Part shown: one piece after another, positions 9,599-22,000 of the stretch
Layout: each line of letters begins with the position of its first letter
How positions within the stretch are numbered: position 1 is the stretch's first letter
DNA from: Protonemura montana
Taxonomy: Eukaryota; Arthropoda; Insecta; Plecoptera; Nemouridae
Direction: 5' to 3'
Length of the DNA stretch: 64,000 bases
NCBI GenBank assembly: GCA_947568835.1
Contig: OX387612.1
Coordinates: 9,052,001 to 9,116,000 of the forward strand
Notes under the pieces: model-generated
What the model was told of the DNA's origin: nothing
The model's database searches: none
What the model saw: the letters and a program-made list of their open reading frames with translations, nothing else
Made by a program: the position numbers and the translations under genes

Positions 9599-11456
9599 GT
9601 GAGTGGTTTTTTTTTGTCACAAACTTGCGTTTAATAAATTTATTCAAAACTATCTTGTGACAGTATCTATCGTGACAGTTGACAAAATTGCTTGAGTACG
9701 TCTCTTCTATAATTCTTGAGCTGATTCGCTTAAGTCAGAAGAGAATATGCAGATATGCATAATGATAATATAATTCATATGCATATATGCATATGTATAT
9801 CCATATGATACTGTGCAGATTATGCAACCAATCGTTTTTAAAAAATATAATTTAATTGAACTTGAATTCAAAACGTATTAAAAATGCTGCTCTAAATTAT
9901 GTAATTTAGAAAAAGTTAGCATATAGAGATCATTAACCTATAGTGAGTACCCGTCTATCGAATGCTCTACAGTAATATTATAAATCTCTCTCTCGCTCTC
10001 TCTACATATATATAGCAAATTATTGTAAATTTAGTTCCTTGTCTGAGTTTTTTTTTTTTTTTTTTTATGTATTGGGAAGAATAAATAATGTTGATGCCCT
10101 AAATTCCACAAATACCATTTACTAATAAAAAACCGACAAAGTTTGATATAACTTCGAATCGTTTAATAAAAATTGCGGCTCCAAGAGAATAAGAGTCAAG
10201 AGGTGTGTTTTTCTAGAATACTCTGTGTTGGTTAGAAAAACTATTTGAACTGGGTTTTGAATGCTAAGTAAAAGGCCCTTTACTTAGCATTCAAAACCCA
10301 TTTCAAATAGTTTTTCTAAAAACTTGTGCTAAGGATAAATCAAGTAGACATGAGTCTAAAAACCATCATACTCTGTGTTGGTGATTTTACTGGTGGTTAT
10401 AATCTTAAAAAAACTGTCGTTGATTGCAAGGAAAATTTGAACATCGGTACCCGTGAGATCACCGACGTTTCTGTATCAGGTCGGGTATTGAATGGGTGAC
10501 CGTCATACACATGACCAGTTCTGTTCGTGAGAGAGGTTGGAGGGATGAAAGTTAGTACAGCAACTTCACTCGCCTTGCTTATCAACCTCTCGACTGCATG
10601 GATTTGTGGAGGAATCCTGTTGTTCGCGTTGTACCGTCCTTCGGAAGGGACGTTAAGTCGGTGGTCCACTTGGTGCTCTTTGACAGGAGTAGGCTACGTG
10701 CCGGCACCGGGTTTACCCTACTTCTTTTTAGGCTAACCTGGGTTCAAAGTCATCATGATCCACTCAATTACTGACTCCATTAGACCAATGTCACAGGGCC
10801 AGTAGTCAAAGCAGTGCGTCGTCAAACGCAACAAATCAAATTTTAAATTGATCTACAGACAATACAATACAAACTTTTAATTGAATCGTGTAAATATTAG
10901 GTCAGACTGGTTGTGAACAGTAACAATCAATGACCGTAACCCTCTCACCTTTCCAGGTATTATGGCTATCACGGTCGTGCTGTTGGGGCTGTCCGATGGT
11001 ACCGCAGCGGCTTGGGCGTCTTCGTATCCGACGAATCAAATCCGATACCCCGCACTGACGAGCGCCAATAGATACCCAAGCTACACAGGTTTCTCCCCGG
11101 TGCTAGGCAACACAAGCCCATGGGTCCGTACCCCAGCAAACAACGTACTAGCATCAAATGCGTACTACCCTCAAACACAGCGATATCAGCCAGTGCAGCC
11201 CATACCATTGGCTCGAATGCCTTCTTATCTATCCTGCCCGACATGTCCAGCAACTGCTGCTAAGTGTCCAGCACAAAAGTGTCCAGAACAAAAGTGTCCT
11301 GTCCTAGAATGTCCACCAGCTGATCCAAAAGAAAATCCACCAGCTAATCCAAAAGAAGACCCACCAGCTGATCCTGAAGCTGATCCTGAAGCTGATCCTG
11401 AAGCTGATCTTGAAGCTGATCCTGAAGCTGATCCTAAACCTATTTCTAAGTCATAA
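9574..11456 (+). CDS. Secreted Pro/Cys/acidic-repeat protein, 174 aa, two exons
   Basis: Exon 1 (9574-9598) ends ATT G|GTGAGT and exon 2 (10957-11456) begins GT ATT ATG after TTTCCAG; the join is in phase. The protein starts MEAVRNLIGIMAITVVLLGL, a convincing signal peptide cut near AAA-WAS, which only exists once the short first exon is added. A Tyr/Pro/Asn-rich middle follows, then a Cys-Pro segment with repeated KCP/ECP (KCPAQKCPEQKCPVLECPP), then an acidic tail of repeated ADPE units. No domain is recognised. The composition suggests a structural, egg-shell or cuticle-like secreted protein, but that is a guess. The intron carries a long palindrome and a full SINE. A decayed duplicate lies upstream. 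Confidence 0.75.
10233..10318. repeat. Near-perfect 40-bp palindrome with 6-bp loop
   Basis: The arm 10233-10272 and its reverse complement at 10279-10318 differ at one base; the spacer is AGGCCC. The sequence between the arms is too short for a transposon, and the arms are flanked on both sides by ACTCTGTGTTGGT. It lies in the intron of the secreted-protein gene. Confidence 0.97.
10441..10835 (+). mobile_element. Full-length 5S-head SINE
   Basis: A 5S-like head (GAGATCACCGACG to GAATGGGTGACC) is followed by the shared body (CTTATCAACCTCTCGACTGC, GTTGTACCGTCCTTCGGAAG, GCTACGTGCCGGCACCGGG) and a tail ending CAGTGCGTCGTCAAACGCAA. The 5S internal promoter is diverged here. Its internal frame (from about 10527) is a repeat artefact found at every copy. 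Confidence 0.85.
10957..11456 (+). CDS. Exon 2 of the secreted 174-aa protein
   Basis: Begins after a CTCACCTTTCCAG acceptor and runs to a TAA at 11454-11456. It contains the hydrophobic core of the signal peptide, the Cys-Pro stretch and the ADPE repeats, which are built from a 12-bp GCTGATCCTGAA unit. Confidence 0.8.
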
Positions 11457-11639
11457 CCTGCTCCAGAGTGGCCCCCTCTTGTCTAGCTGGCACCTGCCCC
11501 TGCACCGATGTGCCCTGCACATTGCAACTGGAATTGTTTTCCACGTCACGTTTTCATATACCTTGAGCTGGACTAGACTAATATTTTGTCGTTAACATGT
11601 GGATATTGCCACATTGAAAGTGTATTATTATTATCAGTA

Positions 11640-11645
11640 AATAAA
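11640..11645 (+). terminator. Poly(A) signal AATAAA of the 174-aa gene
   Basis: AATAAA about 185 bp after the stop codon. The same 3' UTR region is preserved in the decayed copy at about 9290-9330. Confidence 0.6.
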
Positions 11646-11968
11646 TTTTTGTTTGCAATATCAATATTCTTGGAATTTTTTCTGTGTAAACCTGCAAAAT
11701 GTCGTTTGATTGCTTCGTTGTGTTTGTCGTTGCGTTTTTGTAGATATAGTGTAAGACTTGGGGGTAATGTCAAATCAGATTACCTACATGAACATTACTC
11801 ACCGATTACAAGACCTACAAAAATGGTAGCAGCCTAGAACTGGAGTCTTCTCAGCCTCATTTTGGACTCGACATTATCATTAATAATAATGATAATAATA
11901 ATAATGTCTTTATTTCATGAACAAATTGTACATTGTAATAGAATGCGTCATAAATTAGAAAATTAAAG

Positions 11969-12240
11969 TTAAAAAATATTTACACTAAAACATTTAAAAC
12001 GTTTACAAAGGCGAGCGTCTAGGATAACATAAAATCTTAAATTGTGTATGGGCAGGTTGAAATCACATGTTTTTTTTAGAATGGTCTTGAATCCCTGTCT
12101 GTGTCGTTGAGATTTAATGTTTTCTGGCAGATTGTTGAAAAGAATTTTACTTTGGTATGCTGGATTTTTCTTGTATAGGGTTAGCCTATGGTTGTTGATG
12201 TGGAAATTATCTTTTGTCCTGGTGTTGTGTTTATGTATTT
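11969..12240 (-). mobile_element. 3' fragment of a non-LTR retrotransposon ORF
   Basis: One open minus-strand frame ends at a TAA at 11969 and encodes HNTRTKDNFHINNHRLTLYK and ILFNNLPENIKS, the tail that follows reverse transcriptase in many LINE ORF2 proteins. Nothing of the RT core is present. The first ~85 bp on the left (TAATAATGATAATAATAATA) would be its 3' simple-sequence tail. Confidence 0.65.
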
Positions 12241-12249
12241 GGCTACTTG

Positions 12250-13654
12250 TGAGGTGGGGAATTGTGGTTATAATGGCGTAAATAATCTAATGGCATATAT
12301 TTGTGTTGTATTTTGTATTTATTTCTCTTACAAGTGTGCATTTGCTGCACTGTGGTAAGGTAGGTACATAGGTATAACTGCACTGTGGTATATCTTAAGG
12401 AATACAGGTATATGGAAAAGGTAACTGTACAAGTATTGCACAAAAACACAACATAGATTGTAATCAGCAACACCGTTTTATTTCATCAACTATTTTCTCT
12501 AGTAACTATTTTAAAAAGGCAGCTGACATTTCTTAAGGCAGTTCAAGGCGTTTGCTAATCTAGCTCTAGTTCTGACCTTTTTAAAGACTGTCCAAGGTTT
12601 GAAGTGTTCCAAGATATCAACAATACTTACGTCAGAAAAGAAAGGTGAAATATTTTTTTTTATTTGATAATCATATATAGCAGAATCCTACATATGTATT
12701 GCTATCCATCATACAGGTTACCAAGAAACAACTGACCCTGTGGTAAGAATTTTCCTATGGCTAAAATTCATTAAATTTTTTTTTATATATTTTCAGGGAG
12801 ATATTCGTGAAACATTTGGCTAGAAGGAATACAAACCCATCAGGACAATTATTTCTAAAACACTCACTCTGTGGACAGTCCCTATTTGAGGCCAAGGCAA
12901 TAAATAAGGTGAATAACTTACTAAGGCTAGGACTAAAACCATTGTCATCGGCAAGATTCAAAACATGTATTAATGTTTCAAAGCTAACCACTTTGCAATC
13001 ACATTGCTTGAAATGGCAGTTATAAAATTTCAATTAGATTTATGTAGCATTGAGATTTTTGCTGAAGAATACCTGAAAGAAAAAGTCATAAATTTTATAG
13101 TTGACATTTCTTTTGGTGTTCTAAAACATATTTCGTTTTTTAAAACACTGCAAAAATCCAATTAAGATATCGAAAAAGTAGTTGAATTTTCTTCCACAAA
13201 ATGGTCGACAAAACGGAGCTTTCTGCTTCGAGTCAAATACAAACGAACTTGAAGCGAGAATGTTTGGAACTTAAGAGTTGATAGATGAGAACTGATAAGT
13301 ATATGTTTGTTTCTGGTTTTCGGAATTCCGATAAAGATTGAAGTTTTATGTTTCATTTCCTGTAACTTCCAGTTGATATCTTTACTGCGGTGACTTTCTA
13401 AACTCACTAGATACTCCTAGATACTCCCTGACAAAAAAACAGCGATAAGTAGAATATTTTAAAAGAATTAGGCCCAATCATCATAAAGAAAACACATCCA
13501 ACGAAACGGCTAAATATTTGTTGTGGTGAAGAAGGAAATAGAGAGGGAGCGCAATTTAGCAGAGAAGAAAATTGGCGTTCGTGGTCCACCAGCTAAAAAA
13601 TGTATAGCATTTCTGAGAATTTTGATGGTTTGGCGTGTTGCCTTTGACATTGTT
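12250..13654. other. Intergenic AT-rich region, no gene seen
   Basis: Short frames only. A 90-bp stretch near 13500-13560 is similar to 14270-14340, both reading CTTCTTCACCACA on one strand, which suggests a small duplicated repeat. No domain is recognised. Confidence 0.5.
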
Positions 13655-14140
13655 AAAGATGTTGTTAGCATTTTATTATTGACAACACTATAACCGTCTC
13701 AAAAATTGTTGCCCAAACGCAGCCTCGAACCCCGATCTCCACCTATCGCGGGTATTGCTCTGAACCATTGAGGTATTTGGACACTTGCTTTTTGAGACGA
13801 TTTTAGTGTATTTGATGAGAATGACAGTTCTCCAAGGAGTAGAACCAAGAGGCTGTGAATACTCACAGTTACTCTGATTCTAGTGACGCTATATCACGTC
13901 ACAACCTGTCAAACTCGAATAACTCCAATTTGACGTTGGATTCGTTGCTGTATTAGGATAGCTCAATAGCTCAATATAGCTAAATAGCTCAATGGTTCAG
14001 AGCAACACCCGCGAAAGGTGGAGATCGGGGTTCGAGTCCGCGTTTGGGCATCAATTTTTGAGACGGTTATAGTGTTGTTAATAATAAAATACCCCGCACA
14101 TTGCAAGCGTTTGCAATTTGAATAAGATTTCATCCTAATG
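13655..14140. mobile_element. Palindromic element with a tRNA-like sequence in each arm (foldback family 1)
   Basis: The left arm reads, on the minus strand, a tRNA-like unit (TAGCTCAATGGTTCAGAGCA-type D arm and GGTTCGAG T arm); the right arm reads it on the plus strand at about 13970-14050. Each unit is bounded by CGTCTCAAAAA or TTTTTGAGACG. The outer ends carry AATAAAATACCCCG and GCAAGCGTTTGCAATTTGAA. The 230-bp centre is almost the same as that of the second copy at 62455-62968. There is no coding capacity. Confidence 0.85.
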
Positions 14141-14814
14141 TTGTTGGCATCGTTGTTAAAATTTAAAGTAATTTTTAACATATCTAACATTTACAAAAAC
14201 ATGCCAAAACTTCTCAATTTTTGGAAATTCTAGAAATTTCTTAAAAAATACACCATGGGACGCCAATCTTTTTCTTTGCTAAGCTGCGCTTTTTCCTTCC
14301 CTTCTTCACCACAGCAATAATATGTAAAGAGGAAGAGAAAAGAAGGACCACAACTCACAAAAGTTGAAAAAACTTGCTCCAATAGATTAGATATGTTTAC
14401 CTTGTTCAAATAGAGTAAAAGACAGAATTCTTCAAGAACAATTTCAATTAAACAAATAAATTTTTTCCATTATACATTAACAAGACAAGATAGCTGAAAC
14501 CTTCAAAGCTCTCTGCATATATTGCTAACCAGATTAATTATCTTTGGTACACTGTGACTTATCTTTTCTCTTCCGCATTACTTGAAGTTACGTAAATTTA
14601 ATGCAGTAACTGGGCCTGACAGCTGATTACGATCAGCAAAAAACTTCCACGCTGACAACTTCGAAGCAGCTTGTGTAAAATTAAAAAAATTAGGCAAAAT
14701 TTGTCAGGGCATACTCGAGTAAGTTTACACAACAATCAAAACGTGCCAATACCTATCAGCAACTACCGTTAGCATCATTCGGAAACTGAAACATCGAATC
14801 TCTCATCTCAAAGT

Positions 14815-16075
14815 TTACAATGCCGTTTCAAAGGAAGGCCGCCCATTAACCTCAATGTTCTCCTTCGTTTGTAATTGCTCCTCCCTCGATTTCTTCACAG
14901 ATTGGTCAATGCCAAACCTCTGAGCAGCTAAGCTCTTCTCCGATTGGTTGATTTTGAGCCTTTGCGCTGCCGATAGCTTCTGTGATTGGTCGACCGAGTG
15001 CTTGGCAAGCAGCAGGCGGAAATCGTCACGACCGATCAACGGAGACCTTTGGATTTCGATAGGGCCGAACGAAACATTACGGGTCGGAATCGAATTCGGG
15101 ACAGGACTTTGTCTTTGACTTTCAATCAGGTTCTGGCAGTAGTATATCGTGTTCGGGACTGTATTTGGATTGTTTGCAGTTAGGTTTGGAACAAAATTTG
15201 GGCTATGTCTTTGAAGTTGGGGTAATATATTTGGGCTATGTCTTTGACCTTGGGGTAAAATATTTGGGCTATGTCTTTGAACTTGGGGTAATAAATTTGG
15301 GCTATGTCTTGGATTTTGTGAAGTCAAATTAGGGCTGTAGCGCGGATTCTGTCCCGAATTTGGATGAAAGCGTTGATTTTGATCAACATTTTGGTTGTTC
15401 TTTTGTTTTTTGTCTACACTCTGGATATATATCTGATTTTGAGGTGCCAGATTAGGATAATATATTTCATTTTTGCCTAAATTTGGGCTATACCTTTGAT
15501 TTTGACCTAAATTTGGGCTATACCTTTGATTTTGACCTAAATTTGGGCTATACCTTTGATTTTGAACAAAATTTGGGCTATAACTTTGATTTTGACCCAA
15601 ATTTGGGCTATACCTTGGATTTTGACCTAAATTTGGGCTATACCTTTGATTTTGAACAAAATTTGGGCTATACCTTTGATTTTGACCCAAATTTGGGCTA
15701 TACCTTTGATTTTGGTTTGTAACTGGACTATTTCTTAGATTTTGTACCAAATCTGGACTGTGTCTTTGAACCTGACTTAAAGCATCTCCGTGCCGATGGT
15801 TTTGCACTGCAACCAACGCGTCCCTTGCGCTTGGAACGAGATACCGTGGCGGAGCCGGGCTCCGATAATACCGTCGGTCTTGTGCGACAACATCCCGAGC
15901 AAAAGTTGCGCTCGGATCCAAGCTTGCGCCGCGCCGGGACTCGTTCGGGCCAATCGGTGAGAGGGACACGTCAAAGACGACGCCCCTTTCACGTGTCGGT
16001 GTAGAACTCGTTGCCGAGGTAACCGGGGAAGCTGCCGGAAGAAATAAAAGTGAGTCTGGATTTACGAAGACTTTT
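14815..16075 (-). CDS. gukh: NHS/gukh exon 15 (residues 1076-1495, stop)
   Basis: Terminal coding exon. After KVFVNPDSLLFLPAASPV comes a region of about 200 residues of degenerate tandem repeats (NQRYSPNLGQ, later RHSPNILPQ), then QRLKINQSEKSLAAQRFG and the end RPSFETAL. The acceptor GTTGACAAG has a weak pyrimidine tract, but the phase fits exon 14. Confidence 0.85.
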
Positions 16076-19000
16076 CTTGTCAACGGTTTGCTAACTTTTG
16101 AATAGCAGTCCTTAAAAGGCTGCTCGAAACATGGATAAGTTCAAAAATCTATATACCTAGAGGTAGGTAAATTAATTACTTGAATTAAGTGATAGGGTCA
16201 GGCTTTTAAGAGTAAGGTAATTTAAATTTTATTTAATAAAATACAGGGCCGATTGAGGGTATTTACAATTTAACCTTTTCATGGTTAAATTATATTTTGT
16301 AAGATTTTATTTTGAATAATATTTCAATACTATTGCAAAAATGGTTAAATATCACTATTTTCTTAATATCTGAGCAGAACGGTCAAATAAACTAATGGGA
16401 TTTATACTTCCTACGAGTACCTGGTACTCTCTAGTCGAAAATATATATCCCAATATCATCAACTCAACAATAACGTTGCAAAGCCATTTGAAAAGTGGGG
16501 AAACGTTTTCTAGAACCTTCCTGATGCCTTCGAGTAATTTATCGGCTTCTATCTTTGACTATCGTAGTTTATAAAATGCTCCAACGACGTTCCTACGATT
16601 AGAATATTCACATTTGGGCCATGCTGGGAGGAATACCCATTCTTTCATAACCTGTTCGTATTAATGTCAGCAAAGTTAGGTTAGGGAGATTATTTCTGAT
16701 CAATGAAACGCAATGAAACGCAAATGCAAGCAATGAAACGAACATAGTTGCGAATCTTTTAAGTTAAGAAAAGCCGGCGCTGGAAGAAATTATCCACTAA
16801 CTCCCAGAATAGGATAACAATATTCTTAGTTTGGAAATACTTTTATAGATCCATTTTCTTAGATTAATTGAAGAGAATTTCTTACAAGAACCTTCCTCCA
16901 GGTTTATTTAGTAATTGTTTTGCAACTGTGAAAGTATCCATGTATATGATTACAATTTTTTACTCCTGTCTAGCACTAGCAGCTCTCAAAGCATCTCTAA
17001 GCATGATAACATTCCCATGTAACCTTTCAAGATAGATTAGGCTTTCTATACTCATTTCATACCAACCAAGCAACTTAAAAATGAAAAGCGTTCAGTCCAG
17101 AAAAGCAATTTAGGTACAGTGATACCAGGAACCCGAACCCAAATCAAAATCGTGACACAAAAAACCAACATTTTTCAAAAAACCAGAATTGCAATTTGGG
17201 TCGAAAAAATATCGGCTCTTAATTGTTCGATTAAGGTTTCAAAAACGCTGATACAGAGAAAAATGCTTATCACAAGAGATCAGTTACTCTGCATGGGCAA
17301 CTGGATTGGTGCCAAATTTAGCCATAGAAACCGTTTTATTTATTTTTTTTTCTAGAAACTCTTATGGAAACCTTAGTTTGAACCAAAACTTTCAAATGTT
17401 CAAGAAATTGAATCAGAGCGTTATTTAAAAAAATCTTGGAAAAGGAATCGTTATTTGAATAAATAAAGAATCTGAACCGGAACTACAATCCTTTTTGATT
17501 TCAGTTCATGAACGATACCAACCCTCTGTTAGCGTTAAAATTTGTTAGTACCTGTGATGCCGTCTTTGCGCTTTGGCTTGTTAATGATTTATTTAAACCA
17601 TTGTTAATCTATTTGTTAACAATTTTGCCTCATGGCAGGTGACCCACTGTATTATATTTAGTACCAGAGAACCTTCGATTACATGTAAAACCTTTTGGCA
17701 GTGATTGCATGACTTTGATTTTTATCTTTACTGGTAAAAATTGATATGAACTTTCTGTTCATATCAATTTTTACCAGTAAAGTAAATTTTTACCAAAACC
17801 ATTTGTTACCAAATTGTAATCGAAAACAGCAAAAAAAAAAAGTCATGTAATTCCAGTGCAGTTGAAAATTATCAAGAAAATGGTAATTCGAAAGTCAGTA
17901 CCTTTTTGTAAAACCTGGGACATTCTCCGACTTGTTCAAACCCAGCCTCTGGTTTCCGACGAAATCTGATACCGCAGTGGGTGCCAACGTTACAGTGCGT
18001 GCAACCAAACTCAAGCAGGGATACCACAATTGGGAGATTCACACCGAAACGTTAATGTGCTAGTTACCAACAACAAAACAAACAAAAAAAATACACAGAA
18101 AAAAAAAACAGGAGGGTACCAACCCAAAAAATCTCCAAGATATTGCTAAACGACCATCGAGCCAAAATTTTGTCAGTATCGTGACGAAATTCCACGCAAA
18201 GATCCTGTTTCACCGGATCGATTACCTTCAAATTCAGTTTCTAGCTGACTGGAATGGTAAAACCGGGTAAGAGATGGGTTTGCATGTTTAAGACAGTTGC
18301 TTGCTAGGTCTCAACTCAAAATTCAAAACTGCTCCAAAGCCTTATCTGCCTTGAGGCAGATAAGCACGAGTTTTGAAACTTTTAGTTACAGTCAAGAGCA
18401 AGCTTTGTTCTTTGTCTTTTAATGCAAAACAGTCTCATTTGTGAGGTGTAATTTTAAATTGAGTTACTGGAGATTGGGGAGCCTAAAACTAGACTATAAA
18501 ATGGCATGAAAAATCTGATATTTCTGTTAGACAACCGTAACAACGTGTGCCACACACGCAATACAAACCCATCACATGACCAACCAATTGCCAAAAACAA
18601 AAATAAAAACCCAGCAGTTTGATACTAAAATAAAGCAGTGCCATCTATTTACAACACAGAAACAAGTGAGCGAGACACACAAAGCGGGAAAAAAAAACCA
18701 ACTGTACAAAACATATAAAAGTCACCAGATATCCGAGGAAATACCTGCGCTGAGAACCTTGGCGCGTTCCGTCGCGGTTGGCAACAGTTTCGGGTCGACG
18801 CGGATTTCAGTTCCATAAACTTTGCGACCCAAAAGGTTGGGGTTTTTGACACGCTTCGTGTTGGCCGCCCTGGAGACAGTGGGCACGACGATATGCCTCG
18901 CGTTGGGAACATTGGAAACGTTTGCCATCTTGTAACTGTCCGTTCGGTGGATCTTAGGTTCGTTGATTCGACGGAAAAGCGCCGGATTCGTCCTCTGCAA

Positions 19001-22000
19001 ATAATTCGTGAGTTGTTCCGGGTTCGCCGGCCTGGGAGGAACTTCGCTCCCGTTTCCGGGACTTTCTTGCTTTGGAGTTGGCGAGTCCGTCTCGTCTGGG
19101 GAAATTTCGTCGTCGTCGGTTGGCACAGGATCGTCAAACGACGTCTGCAGCAATCCGGGGGAATTTCGGTGTCGTGTTGGCGACGACGTCTCCCTGGTTA
19201 CGATCGGGGATATTGTTCTTCGGGAGATTGGCGACACTGTTCGGGAATTTTTTCCAATGGATGGCGAGTCTGAGCGATATTCTTTACGAAGAAGCGGAGA
19301 AACCTGGAAAAAAGTAAAAAGTTCAAGATTCAGAAATATTCCCTGAATAAATTTGAACCTTAACAATACCCAGAGTCAAAACATTCTGACTTAATAAAAA
19401 CTGCAATCTAGATACAAATTCAAAGTACATAACATACCTTATGATGTTTAAAAATTAAAAAAATTCTACAAATTGTAGAAAGAACCATCTTCTTAAATTT
19501 TAAAGTCTAAGCTAATTAAGTTAAGGCTTAATTTCTTAAGTCCAAGAATGAATTCAAAGACAAATTAATAACTCCTTATTGACATCTGATTCAGGTCTTC
19601 AGGACTTGGACAATATTTTTTTTGCATTTCAATTTTACATTAATAACTTAGATAGAATGTTACCAACCGTTCTGGCTTCTTTCCTCGAGGTTGGCGATAC
19701 AGTCCTCCGCGATACTGGCGACACTGTCCTCCGCGATACTGGCGACACTGTCCTAGTGTCTTTCTGGATCCTTTCACTAGTTGGCGCCACTGGCCCGGTG
19801 TCTTTACACAGCCCGGGGGAAACATTCCTCGTGTTTCTCGCGGTTGGCGAAGTGGATCCGCGCTGTGTTGGTCTGACAACGCGCACAGGAGTCACAGATA
19901 CCACCTGCAAGAAAAGAAAGTTGGGGATTTTGTTAGTATCACAGCTTTGACCTAAAAATGAAATCAAAATTCCTTTGCTTTATCGAGGTTAGTTGAGATC
20001 AGCTGGCTGGGTCCTATGCTCTATCCAAATTATTTGAGATCAAATAGCTAGATACTATGCTCTATCCAGGTTATTTAAGATTAGCTGGCTGGATCCTATG
20101 CTCTATCCAGGTTATTTGAGATCAGCTGGCTGGATCCTATGCTCTATCCAGGTTATTTGAGATCAGCTGACTGGATCCTATGTTCTATCCAGGTTATTTG
20201 AGATCAGCTGGCAGGTTTCTATACTCTATCCAGATTATTTGAGATCAGCTGGCAGGTTTCTATGCTCTATCCAGGTTATTTAAGATCAGCTGGCTGGATC
20301 CTATGCTCTATCCAGGTTATTTAAGATCAGCTGGCTGGATCCTATCCTCTATCCAGGTTAATCGATATCTGCTGGCTGGATCCTATGCTCTTCTCAGGTT
20401 ATTTAAGATCAAGTGGGTGTTTCGCACCTTTCCCTTGCTTCTTCCGAGTGCCTCTTGACTTGCAGGTCTCGTAGCTCCAGGCTCGAAGCTCTTTTTTGTT
20501 CGCCGAAGGCTGTCCGAGCAAAACACGACCTGGCCCGCTGCATCCAAGGTCACTCTGGCCCCAGTCCTATTAAAAACCAACACGTTTTAAAATTTGTTAT
20601 CTGATTTAAATTGCAAATGCTTGCAATTCGGTAAAACATTTTTTTAATTACTATGAATACAGAAAATTTGCCAAAAATATGTACCCTAACATAACGGAGA
20701 GGAAAATGTAAAGGCACAGCGTTAATTTCAAACTTTCTGCTAAGAAAATGAGTCGGCAATACGAGGTAACGGTAGGTGCCACCCGATGGCGCTTGCGGCG
20801 GTATGTTTATCAATCTTTGAGGTTAGCATTGATATAGATTAATTGAGAGTAAACCAGTCTCAAATGCAAGTGATCTGCGAGAAATAACAAAATTGTGTTT
20901 TTTAACACTCAACTCAATAACTAGGCAACCACTGTAACTAGTTACTATTATCCACCTTTTTTTTGTGAAATATTTGTATTTGTATTTGTATTTATTTGAA
21001 GCAGCGGTCAAGTACATTGTATTTGTATGTGCTTTTGGTTAAAGATAAATTGATAACAATAAAAGTGACAATAATAGTAATTACTAGGTCATGCAGGTCA
21101 TGCAGGCCAACAGGTCATGATAATGGGGGAAAGTTCGAAGTTTGGAGTCGAAGGAGAGATGGCAAAAACTTAAGTCAAAACTACAAAACTGCTTTCACGT
21201 GGCTATAATGTTAAAGCAGGCTAGGAGTTCATAACTGTTGAAAAATCCTACCTGCTTGTCTCTGAAGTCTTGAGTTCTTTCAGTGAAACGTATTCCGTGT
21301 CCCTTTCCTTTAGTTTCGGCGACATCGGCTCGTTCCGACAAACCAACGTCGCATATTCCGGTTCGGCAAATGGAACGATTTCGTCCGCGTTGTTCGTCTC
21401 CCGCGTTCCGGTGTTACGACACGGATCACGTGAGATTTCGTCTTTAGCATCGGCGTGCCCGTGAGACATTCTCGTTGGGTTCGCCGTCTTCTTGTTAATA
21501 TTTGCTGATTCGCTAACAGATTCCGTTTCGCTACAAAAACCTTCCGAATTCGGGCTCAACTTTTCACTCAAAGACGAAATCCTTCCGTCCGAAGTCAAGT
21601 GATTACCAAGCCGTTCCTGTTCATTTGAAGTCAAATATTTCGACTTTTCACTTTTCCCCGCACTTTTTGCAATCGAATCGCTGATTATTCCGTCGGGAGA
21701 CTTTGCCGTATCGATTCGTGCCGAGCTTTTGTCGGCCATCTCTTGGATTTCTGCGTTCAGGTTAGGTTGGGGTTCGTCGTCGGAAGTGGGAGGAGTCACA
21801 ACGCACATCGACGGGATTCGTCGAGCATTCAGGCTCTTCCAGTCGACCTTCCGGCGTTCCGATTGTTCCGTGAGGGCCGTTCCGTTCAGGAAGTTGTTCC
21901 GTGCATCAGACTGGCTCTGCCTGGAGACTCTCTTATGAGAGTCCAGAGAACCTGGAACAGACAATTCGAGTTTTTTCTTATTGTAGAGCCTTCAGAAGTT

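Noticed and set aside
10527..10736. Frame beginning [20 protein letters not shown], recurring at 26838-27212, 46212-46403 and 54016-54207
   Set aside because: It looks like a secreted protein, but it is the same stretch of SINE body at every copy, on the SINE's sense strand and without conservation of a full frame.
13965..14050. Genuine nuclear tRNA gene
   Set aside because: The unit folds roughly as a tRNA, but the base before the anticodon is not T, the T stem is mismatched, and the copies sit as inverted pairs within a repeated element.
15483..15722. Plus-strand frame of repeated GYTFDFDLNL
   Set aside because: Shadow of the NHS exon 15 coding repeat on the opposite strand.
17966..18060. 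Zinc-finger-like reading (GCTHCNVGTHCGIRFRRKP) next to NHS exon 14
   Set aside because: It needs a different frame, a stop lies just upstream, and the phase-consistent reading from 17965 gives a clean link between exons 13 and 15.
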